From Bryobacteraceae bacterium (GTDB lineage: Bacteria; Acidobacteriota; Terriglobia; Bryobacterales; Bryobacteraceae): a stretch of DNA of 35,144 nt. Under the pieces are notes generated by a model. It made no database searches. It worked only from the letters and a program-made list of their open reading frames with translations, and had not been told where the DNA came from. The stretch is from positions 1-35,144 of the forward strand of contig JAICXK010000020.1 in assembly GCA_025980435.1 (NCBI GenBank), read 5' to 3'. A program made the translations under genes and the position numbers. Each line of letters begins with the position of its first letter. The first letter of the stretch is position 1. Shown here piece after piece: positions 1 through 7,062 of the stretch.

Positions 1-16
1 GCTGCGCCGATGCCAG

Positions 17-1453
17 TTATGCGGAGCGTCGGGCGAGCGCCACGCCGGGGGAGGGCAGTTCGCGCTGAACCTTCTCATCCGGCAGGAAGCGGTTTATCGA
101 TGTGGTGATGCCGGTAAGAACCGGCAGGCAAAAGTTGAATCCGTGAGAAAGAAAGATGATGCAGATAGAATACCCGACTATCATGATGGACAGAATATTT
201 GCGATGGTCGAGATACCCGGAAGGCCCGACTTAGTCGCCCTCTTAAGCGACAGGTAGGTCATGCCGATGGCGGCAAGGTAGAAACCCAGGGCTGGGATGC
301 CGCACTCGCTTGAGATTTCCGTGTATGCATTATGAGTCTCATGCCACATTCCCCGCTCTCCCTTGCTGCCTGCGATACCCGCCTGGTAGTCCATGAACTC
401 GCCCGGCCCGATGCCGAATAAGGGATGGTGCAGCGTGATGTGAACGCTGGCCCAGAAGAGCGCCTTCCTGGCTTCACGGGATTCGAGCGCACCGCCTGCG
501 TCCTCCGATCCGCCGAAAAGGCCCTTAAGCCGCTGAGCCGATTCGGTCGGTATAAGGGTGAAGGCGAACAGTGCCAGGGCAGGTAGGCCAACCAGGATTG
601 CGAGCCGGACTTTTGGCGAACCTCTCTTTAGAATGTAAAGACCCGTACAGATAAGGCCCACGAGGCCCCCACGAGAACCAGTACTAAACACTTGGTACAG
701 TCCCGCGGCCAGAACCGCCGCGCCCAGCAATTTAAAAAACGGATTCCGTTTCGGCCCGAAGAAAAAGTAAGCCATGGCCGGCAGAACCAGAATCATGTGG
801 GCGGCGTAGTCATTGGAATCCTGAATATCGCTGCCCGCGGAACCGAAAGCCATGCGCCCGGTCTTGAAATCGCTGCTGAGGAGGCCCAGCATAGTGGTCG
901 CGGTCCCCGCCAGCCCAATTGTATTGATTACTTTACGGATGTCTTCACTCGTATAGGTTACCGCGGGAATCAGGATCACCAGTGGCAAGGTTGTCTTGAG
1001 ATAGGGAAGCAACTGAGTGAGCGATCCACCCCGCCAGGTGCTGAACACTGTCGCGACCGCCATCCATGCGCCGAACGCGCACCACATCCACGTGGCTTTC
1101 TCGCGGAACGGATCAAGGAAGCCGCCTGCCAGAAATGTTGCGAAATAGCTGATCGCTCCAAACACCACAAGAATATGTGTGTCGAAGTGTAGTTTGCCGG
1201 AGATATACTCATGCAGAAAACTAAACCGGAAGAAGAGGAAAATCAGCGTGCATTTGAAGGCAAACTGGCGCGTTGGATTGAGGATCTGGTCCTGAAACAA
1301 TTCGCCCAGCGGCTGCGCGGCGGTATTCGCAGAATCCGGTGGGCTCGCCAGGAGCGCACTCGCCTGCCCTCGATCTTTCTGAGCAAGGAACTTTAACTCG
1401 GGAAAATGGCTTGCCGCAGTAGCCAATCTGCGACCAGGTTTGAATTTAGACAC
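17..1453 (-). CDS. O-antigen ligase / polymerase family membrane protein (WaaL/Wzy type)
   Basis: A 478-residue polytopic membrane protein with about ten hydrophobic segments, starting after a soluble N-terminal stretch of roughly 60 residues. Features typical of the O-antigen ligase family are visible: a short STGSRGG motif in the middle, and a large periplasmic loop in the C-terminal half with HETHNAYTEI followed by a Gly-rich helix. The family joins or polymerises undecaprenyl-linked glycans on the periplasmic face of the inner membrane. The start is GTG at 1453 and has no strong Shine-Dalgarno, so the true start could lie further in, just before the first membrane segment. It is divergent from the flippase operon, which fits a polysaccharide locus continuing to the left of the window. 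The sequence alone does not say whether it is a ligase or a Wzy polymerase. Confidence 0.88.
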   Translation of the reverse strand: MSKFKPGRRLATAASHFPELKFLAQKDRGQASALLASPPDSANTAAQPLGELFQDQILNPTRQFAFKCTLIFLFFRFSFLHEYISGKLHFDTHILVVFGAISYFATFLAGGFLDPFREKATWMWCAFGAWMAVATVFSTWRGGSLTQLLPYLKTTLPLVILIPAVTYTSEDIRKVINTIGLAGTATTMLGLLSSDFKTGRMAFGSAGSDIQDSNDYAAHMILVLPAMAYFFFGPKRNPFFKLLGAAVLAAGLYQVFSTGSRGGLVGLICTGLYILKRGSPKVRLAILVGLPALALFAFTLIPTESAQRLKGLFGGSEDAGGALESREARKALFWASVHITLHHPLFGIGPGEFMDYQAGIAGSKGERGMWHETHNAYTEISSECGIPALGFYLAAIGMTYLSLKRATKSGLPGISTIANILSIMIVGYSICIIFLSHGFNFCLPVLTGITTSINRFLPDEKVQRELPSPGVALARRSA

Positions 1454-1576
1454 GAAGGGCGCTGCTTCAATCAGTATAGCGGCAGGAGCGAAGGCTGCCC
1501 GCTACTCTAAACTAGTGTCTGAATGGTCTCGCGTTCTCTCTGATGCCGGATAGCGAACGGCTGAATAGCAGTTGTC

Positions 1577-3142
1577 TTGCGATTCAGTTCCATCCCGGCG
1601 CACTTCCTTTGGAGGTCCACACAGTTTCTGCCAAGTCTGACGCAAAAAGCGGTTAGCGGAACCGCGTGGTCCACGCTTTCCACGACCGGCAAGCAAGTGC
1701 TTTCCGTTGCCTCGGTGGCAACCGTGGCGCGCCTCCTCGGGCCCGATGCATACGGGGTGATGGGCATGGCAAATCTGCTGATCGCCTTCATCCTGAACTT
1801 TCGCGATCTCGGGACAGGAACCGCAATCGTTCAACGCTTGTCCGTTTCCGATCGCCTCCTGTCTAGCCTTCTTTGGGTAAATTTCCTGCTGGGGTTGTTC
1901 ATGGCGGCTGTAATTATCGCGGCAAGTCCGCTCACCGCAAGATTTTTTAGCACTCCGGAATTGGTGCCGATTCTTTGCACTCTCTCGATTTCGTTTTGTC
2001 TAACTTCCTGCGGCGTGGTCCATGCTTCGTTGCTCATGCGCGGCATGCATTTCAAGGCTCTGGCTATTGTCGACGTTACCGCCGCCCTCGCCAGCTATCT
2101 GGTTGCATTGACATGCGCTTACTCCGGCCTGGGCGTCTGGAGCCTGGTCTTCGCCAACCTGACCACTTCGTTCGCTTCAACCTTGGGTTACTGGCTCGCT
2201 TCGGCCTGGCGTCCTAAATGGGAATTCGATCCGGCCGAAATTAAATCCGTAATGAGTTTTAGCCTGAACCTTTCTGGTTTCGGCGTAGTCAACTATTTTG
2301 CAAGGAATGCGGACAACATTGTGGTCGGAAGAGTACTGGGGAAAATGCTACTGGGCGATTATCAGATGGCGTATAACCTCATGCTCACTCCGATTCAGAA
2401 CATTAGTTCCGTAATTTCGCGCGTAACATTACCAGCATTTGCCAAAATACAAGAGGATAATGAGCGTTTCAAATTCGCCTACGTCAAAAGCTGTATGCTG
2501 ATCGGGCTGATCACCTTCCCGGTAATGGCCGGGCTGGGAGTGGTGGCGCATCCGCTGATCGATGCCGTCCTCGGCCCCAAATGGGTAGGAGCAATTCGAA
2601 TTTTCGAGATCCTGGCGCCGGTCGGACTGGTCCAGTCGGTGCAGACCACGGTCGGACAGATCTATATCTCCAAAGGCCGCACGGACTGGATGTTCCGTTT
2701 CGGCTCCTTCAGTTGCGTGATTCTGATCGCTACTTTCATTGCCGGTGTGCGGTACGGAACCGTAGGTGTTGCCGCCGCTTATTGCATCGTCTATATCGGA
2801 CTACTGATGATTCCGGGCTTTGTCATTCCGTTCCGGTTGATTGGATTGAAGTTAAGCACCTTCGCGTCCGCCTTGCTGCCCCAATTGCTCCTGACCGGCG
2901 CAATGGCATTGCTCTGCTGGATCTGGCTCCGTGTGCTGGATAGCCTTTCGGTAAACGACCCATGGGTCCGGTTGTTCTCCACTTCGCTTCTGGGTGCCTG
3001 CGCTTACATCGGCTCTTTTGTGCTGCTCTGGCCCGCGGTAATGAAGCATCTTGAGGATGTTCTTGACGTGTCGGCCGGAGCGCGGCTCAGCGGATGCCTA
3101 TCGAGCATGCGGCGGTTCTCGTTGAGAGGAATTTCGCAATGA
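1577..3142 (+). CDS. MOP-superfamily polysaccharide flippase (Wzx/WzxC-like)
   Basis: A 521-residue protein with 12-14 hydrophobic segments. Near the N-terminus it has the family-typical stretch GTAWSTLSTTGKQ followed by ARLLGPDAYGVMGMA, as in lipopolysaccharide/exopolysaccharide transporters of the WzxC type. Its expected role is moving lipid-linked oligosaccharide across the inner membrane. The track start is a TTG (1577) with no clear ribosome site. A GGAGG lies inside the ORF at 1611-1615, with only CTG codons (1628, 1637) suitably placed after it, so the protein may begin about 17-20 residues later. It is first in a plus-strand operon; its TGA overlaps the ATG of the next gene by 4 nt (ATGA), implying translational coupling. 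Confidence 0.9.
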   Translation: MRFSSIPAHFLWRSTQFLPSLTQKAVSGTAWSTLSTTGKQVLSVASVATVARLLGPDAYGVMGMANLLIAFILNFRDLGTGTAIVQRLSVSDRLLSSLLWVNFLLGLFMAAVIIAASPLTARFFSTPELVPILCTLSISFCLTSCGVVHASLLMRGMHFKALAIVDVTAALASYLVALTCAYSGLGVWSLVFANLTTSFASTLGYWLASAWRPKWEFDPAEIKSVMSFSLNLSGFGVVNYFARNADNIVVGRVLGKMLLGDYQMAYNLMLTPIQNISSVISRVTLPAFAKIQEDNERFKFAYVKSCMLIGLITFPVMAGLGVVAHPLIDAVLGPKWVGAIRIFEILAPVGLVQSVQTTVGQIYISKGRTDWMFRFGSFSCVILIATFIAGVRYGTVGVAAAYCIVYIGLLMIPGFVIPFRLIGLKLSTFASALLPQLLLTGAMALLCWIWLRVLDSLSVNDPWVRLFSTSLLGACAYIGSFVLLWPAVMKHLEDVLDVSAGARLSGCLSSMRRFSLRGISQ

Positions 3143-3885
3143 GCTCACGGGACAGTATGGCGTCTTTGCTTTCCCTCGCCGATCAGGTCCGGTATTACGA
3201 CCAGCGCTGGAGCAAGTTCGATCACGCTAATCTGTATTGCCTCGAACGCTCGGTGTTTGTCCTCGATGCGATTCGAGCCGAAGGCACGGATTATCCTCGA
3301 ATCTGTGATTTGGGGTGCGGGGCCGGCTGGCTTACTAACATCTTGAGCGCGTTCGGCCCAACTATCGGCGTCGAGCTTTCGCCGCAAGCCGTGCAGCAGG
3401 CTCGGGAACGCTATCCCGGCGCGGACTTCGTCTGCGCTGACGCGACCAGGTGGGAGCCGGGACGCGGAGAGTTCGATTTCGTGGTAAGCCAGGAAGTGCT
3501 GGAGCACATTGTCGATAAGCCTGCCTACTTGCGCGTTGCCCGCCAGTCCTTAAAGGCGGGCGGATGCCTGATTATGACAACGCCGAATTTAAAGGTTCTC
3601 AACGCGATTCCCGAAGCGGAGCGTAAGGCCGTGTGGGAGACCCAGCCGGTTGAACTTCCGGTTGACCGGAGCGGGCTAAACACGTTGCTGGCCGAAACAG
3701 GCTTCCACGTCATTCGCACTTCGTCGGCGGTCTGGGGCGCCGGCAGGACCGGGCTTCACCGGCTTGTGAATTCATCCAAACTGCAGGACGCGCTGCGCGC
3801 CGCCCACCTCAATCGGTATTGGCAAAAGGCGCTCTTACAGAGAGATTTCGGGATGTATTTGTTGACCGTGGCTAGGGCCCGTTGA
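3139..3885 (+). CDS. Class I SAM-dependent methyltransferase in polysaccharide operon
   Basis: A 248-residue methyltransferase. Motif I is CDLGCGAG at about residues 56-63, an acidic residue follows in VELSP, and SQEVLEHI marks the post-motif region of small-molecule methyltransferases of the UbiG/Coq3-like kind. I chose the ATG at 3139 over the track start at 3094 because it overlaps the flippase stop as ATGA and has GAGAGGA about 8 nt upstream. Placed between a flippase and a glycosyltransferase, it probably methylates a sugar or lipid-linked glycan, but the substrate is not visible in the sequence. It ends in a TTGA overlap with the downstream glycosyltransferase. Confidence 0.9.
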   Translation: MSSRDSMASLLSLADQVRYYDQRWSKFDHANLYCLERSVFVLDAIRAEGTDYPRICDLGCGAGWLTNILSAFGPTIGVELSPQAVQQARERYPGADFVCADATRWEPGRGEFDFVVSQEVLEHIVDKPAYLRVARQSLKAGGCLIMTTPNLKVLNAIPEAERKAVWETQPVELPVDRSGLNTLLAETGFHVIRTSSAVWGAGRTGLHRLVNSSKLQDALRAAHLNRYWQKALLQRDFGMYLLTVARAR

Positions 3886-5087
3886 GCGTTCCGCAAGAAT
3901 CTGCAGGCCCCGCATCGACCTCTCCCGGGTTTCTTACCGTTCTCTCCTGGTTCCCGGAATCCGGGGTGGGCGGCGTCAACCAGGCCGTACTTAATCTGAT
4001 TCGCGTCACGAAACAGGACGGACGCTGGCAGCCTTTCTTTCTCTTGAGCGGCGGCTCGGCCCTGCCAGGACCCGCTCCTCACCTGGCGTGCCCCGCGCGC
4101 TCGCTCTATTTGCGCGCTCCTGATGTTCCGCCGGGGAAAATGGCGCGCTCGCTGCTCGCCTTTCTTGTTCACTTGCCCGCCACTCTCGCAAAACTCCGCC
4201 GATTACTGGAGGAGCACCGGATCCGCATAGTCAATTGCGTTTTCCCCGACCTTGCCTGCCTTCACTTTGTCCTGCTGCGGCGGCTGGGGCTGTTTGATGG
4301 CAAGGTGGCGCTGACATTTCAAGGAATCGACAGCAAGAATCTTACCGATAAACGCGGCATTAGCCGGTGGCTGGCGCGTTGGATGCTGCGTTCCGCGGAT
4401 GCAGTCGTTGCCTGTTCGCGCGGGCTGCTGGAAGAAGTTCTGCAGTTCGAACCCCGCTGCGCCAAACGTGCCGCCGTAATCTACAACGCCGTGGATAAGC
4501 AAGACTTTCTGGGAGGCACGGACTGGGGCTATCAGCTCCCGCAGCCGCTACAAGACCGGCCTTTTCTTCTCAACGTCGCCCGCTACGAACACAAGAAGGG
4601 CCAGGACATTTTGATTCGCGCGTTCGAGCAAATCGCCGGCCGGTTCCCCGATTTGATGCTGGTCATGATCGGGGCCGCCTCGGGCGAGGAGAGCGAAATC
4701 TCCCGTAAGCTCGTTGCGGGCTCACCGCTTCGCGATCGAATCCTGCGGCTCGAAAATGTGCCGCACGAGCATATCGCCGTGTTCATGCGGAGCGCGCTTC
4801 TGTTCGTACTCGCGTCGCGGAGGGAGGGGCTGCCCTTTGTGATTTTGGAGGCCGGAGCATTGGGAGTTCCCGTAGTAGCAAGCGCCTGCATTGGAGTTCC
4901 AGAGCTCATTACAGATGGACAGACCGGAAGGCTGGCGCCGGTCGATGATGCCGATGGGCTCGCTCGTATGATCGAAGAGGTGTTGACGGACGAAGAGGAG
5001 CGGAAGAGATTGAGCGAAAACCTACACCGCCTTGTAACCGAAAAGTTCAGTTGGCAAGCCTCCTACGAGAAATACATTGCGCTTTGA
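3882..5087 (+). CDS. Family GT4 glycosyltransferase
   Basis: A 401-residue GT-B fold glycosyltransferase. The N-terminal domain has the glycine-rich acceptor loop SGVGGVNQAV. The C-terminal domain shows VARYEHKKGQDILI, the GT4 donor-site lead-in, and the E-x7-E type signature in REGLPFVILEAGALGVPVV. It is expected to transfer a nucleotide-activated sugar to a growing lipid-linked glycan on the cytoplasmic side. The start is TTG at 3882, whose last bases form the TGA of the methyltransferase (TTGA overlap), so translation is likely coupled. The donor sugar and linkage cannot be read from sequence. Confidence 0.9.
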   Translation: MSVPQESAGPASTSPGFLTVLSWFPESGVGGVNQAVLNLIRVTKQDGRWQPFFLLSGGSALPGPAPHLACPARSLYLRAPDVPPGKMARSLLAFLVHLPATLAKLRRLLEEHRIRIVNCVFPDLACLHFVLLRRLGLFDGKVALTFQGIDSKNLTDKRGISRWLARWMLRSADAVVACSRGLLEEVLQFEPRCAKRAAVIYNAVDKQDFLGGTDWGYQLPQPLQDRPFLLNVARYEHKKGQDILIRAFEQIAGRFPDLMLVMIGAASGEESEISRKLVAGSPLRDRILRLENVPHEHIAVFMRSALLFVLASRREGLPFVILEAGALGVPVVASACIGVPELITDGQTGRLAPVDDADGLARMIEEVLTDEEERKRLSENLHRLVTEKFSWQASYEKYIAL

Positions 5088-5114
5088 AATCCGACCTCTT
5101 CTGGAGCAACTCTC

Positions 5115-6104
5115 GTGCGAATTCTAATCACCGGCGGCGCCGGTTATATCGGCAGCCACACAGTAAAAGCGCTCGCCGCGGAGGGGCACGAGCCCGTTGT
5201 TTTCGACAACTTTTCTACCGGCCATCGCTGGGCCGCGCAATGGGGGCGTGTGGAAGAAGGCGATCTCGCCGACCGGGAGCGAATCCGGTCCGTCCTCGAC
5301 AAGCACTGCATTGAGGCCGTCGTCCACCTCGCCGGCTCCGCTTACGTCGGGGAGTCCGTATCCAATCCGGCCTGGTATTACCGCAACAACTTTGTCAACA
5401 CTCTTAACTTGCTGGAAGCGATGATCGCCGCCGAGGTGAAGCGCATTATCTTTTCCTCGTCATGCACGGTTTACGGCATCCCGGAAACGTTGCCGATTCG
5501 CGAGGCGGCGAAAGTTGACCCCATCTCGCCCTATGGCGAATCGAAGCGATTCATTGAACGGATGCTGCATTGGTTTGAAAAAGCGTATGGCCTGCAGTGG
5601 CTGGCTTTTCGGTACTTCAACGCCGCCGGGGCAGACCCCGACGGCGATTTAGGCGAGCAGCACGAACCGGAGACCCATCTCATCCCCCTGGTCATTCTGG
5701 CCGCTTTGGGCAAAATTTTTCCGTTTCGGATTTTCGGCGTTGATTACGAAACGCCCGACGGAACTCCCATCCGCGATTTTATCCATGTATCCGATTTGGC
5801 CCAAGCCCACGTGGCCGGGCTGCGGTTCCTTTCCGGGCAAGGCGCATCCATGCCGCTGAATTTAGCTACCGGCTCCGGAGAGTCGGTGGGTTCCATCATC
5901 CGGGCCGTGGAGCGGCTCAGCGGTCGCGAAATAGCTGTACAACCATGCCCACGCCGGGCGGGCGATCCTGCCGTTCTGATTGCAGACGCTTCGCGCGCCT
6001 CGCAATTGCTGAACTGGCATCCCCGATACGGTATCGATACGATCCTCGAAACGGCTCTGCGCTGGCACTCCCGCAACGGTGGGGGTAAGCCGGACTCGAG
6101 TTAA
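5115..6104 (+). CDS. galE: UDP-glucose 4-epimerase (GalE-like SDR)
   Basis: A 329-residue extended short-chain dehydrogenase. The NAD-binding GGAGYIG is at residues 7-13, the catalytic region SSSCTVYG at 114-121, and the Tyr-x3-Lys pair in YGESK at 140-144. FRYFNAAGADPDG is typical of GalE. The enzyme interconverts UDP-Glc and UDP-Gal (or the N-acetyl forms), supplying precursors for the polysaccharide made by its neighbours. Start GTG at 5115, with TGGAGC about 7 nt upstream. It lies 27 nt after the glycosyltransferase in the same operon. Its stop codon shares a TTAA palindrome with the stop of the convergent methyltransferase. Confidence 0.93.
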   Translation: MRILITGGAGYIGSHTVKALAAEGHEPVVFDNFSTGHRWAAQWGRVEEGDLADRERIRSVLDKHCIEAVVHLAGSAYVGESVSNPAWYYRNNFVNTLNLLEAMIAAEVKRIIFSSSCTVYGIPETLPIREAAKVDPISPYGESKRFIERMLHWFEKAYGLQWLAFRYFNAAGADPDGDLGEQHEPETHLIPLVILAALGKIFPFRIFGVDYETPDGTPIRDFIHVSDLAQAHVAGLRFLSGQGASMPLNLATGSGESVGSIIRAVERLSGREIAVQPCPRRAGDPAVLIADASRASQLLNWHPRYGIDTILETALRWHSRNGGGKPDSS

Positions 6105-6994
6105 GCGCGCTTCGAAACAGGCTTCTGCATAAACTCCTCCACGCGTGTGGGAAGAATGCGCTTGATGTAGTCAACACTCGCGAGCGCCCGGAGAGCGATT
6201 TGCCGCGGAAGAGCTTTGGCGACTCTCCACTTCAGGCTCGTTCTTTCCGGCGCTGCCAACGCATCATGGTGATTTCTGATTCGCATGCACTCAAATCCAG
6301 CCGCGAAAAAGGCGCGCCGCACACCCGGAAACGTAGTGTATGTCACCGACTCCCGAAGAAATCGCGGGTCCCGCCCGAGCATTCGCAGGTACGCCGCCCC
6401 AACCGGTTTCGGTAGCAGCGGCAGCCAGCGTACGCGATAGTGCGGCTCCCGGAAGGAAAGGTAATTCTCGTAAGCGGCGTATATGTAGCCGCCCGGCTTT
6501 AATACGCGGAACGCTTCGAGGATAACCTGTTTCGGATTTTGTACGTGCTCGAGCACCTGCAGGCTGACGATCAGGTCAATCGAGCCATCTTTCACGGGCA
6601 GGTATTCGCCAACCGACCCGATTACATACCCGTTTCCAGCCTCCCGAAGCCGTTCCGCCGTAAGGTTGCGCCAAGCCGTGCCCGGTTCGATCGCGATAAC
6701 CTGCGCCCCGCGCCGGGCAAGTTCCACTGAAAGCCCACCCAGACCGGCCCCGAGATCGAGCACGCGCTTCCCGCGAAAACTGAGACCGGCGGCTTCGCAT
6801 TCGTCGCACACGTCTTTTCCGATGCTTGCCGCGACTTCGGCGGAGGCTCTATCTCTGGCGACGTCGTCCGGAATGCCGAGATCCACCGCCAGGCATCGAT
6901 ACATGGCCTTCCACGTCCGTTCATCCACCGATCCAGCATCGGGTTCATCTGGAGATCCGTCAAAAGCCGTTTGGATTTGGCGTGTCTGCACCAT
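6101..6994 (-). CDS. Class I SAM-dependent methyltransferase
   Basis: A 297-residue methyltransferase with motif I VLDLGAGLGG at about residues 78-87, an acidic motif II (AIEPG), and SLQVLEHVQNP followed by RVLKPGGYIY in the second half. This arrangement matches the Methyltransf_11/UbiE-like class that acts on small molecules, sugars or lipids. A C-terminal extension of about 100 residues is basic and hydrophobic, perhaps for membrane or substrate contact. It converges on galE, with the two stop codons sharing TTAA. It is probably a tailoring enzyme of the surface glycan, but being on the opposite strand it need not belong to the same operon. The start is ATG at 6994 with only a weak upstream purine tract. 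Confidence 0.88.
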   Translation of the reverse strand: MVQTRQIQTAFDGSPDEPDAGSVDERTWKAMYRCLAVDLGIPDDVARDRASAEVAASIGKDVCDECEAAGLSFRGKRVLDLGAGLGGLSVELARRGAQVIAIEPGTAWRNLTAERLREAGNGYVIGSVGEYLPVKDGSIDLIVSLQVLEHVQNPKQVILEAFRVLKPGGYIYAAYENYLSFREPHYRVRWLPLLPKPVGAAYLRMLGRDPRFLRESVTYTTFPGVRRAFFAAGFECMRIRNHHDALAAPERTSLKWRVAKALPRQIALRALASVDYIKRILPTRVEEFMQKPVSKRA

Positions 6995-7024
6995 CTAATC
7001 TTAGTGAACCATTCACCTTTCGTG

Positions 7025-7045
7025 TAGTGGCGAGGCCTGCCCCGC
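7025..7045. repeat. Short hairpin-like intergenic repeat, copy 1 (tagtggcgaggc)
   Basis: A 12-base sequence, tagtggcgaggc, is followed by its near complement (cctgccccgcc), giving an imperfect hairpin between the malectin-protein gene and the methyltransferase. The same 12 bases recur at 25381. It may be a dispersed intergenic unit or a terminator stem for the upstream minus-strand gene. Confidence 0.45.
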
Positions 7046-7062
7046 CTTCTCCTCCGACTGGT

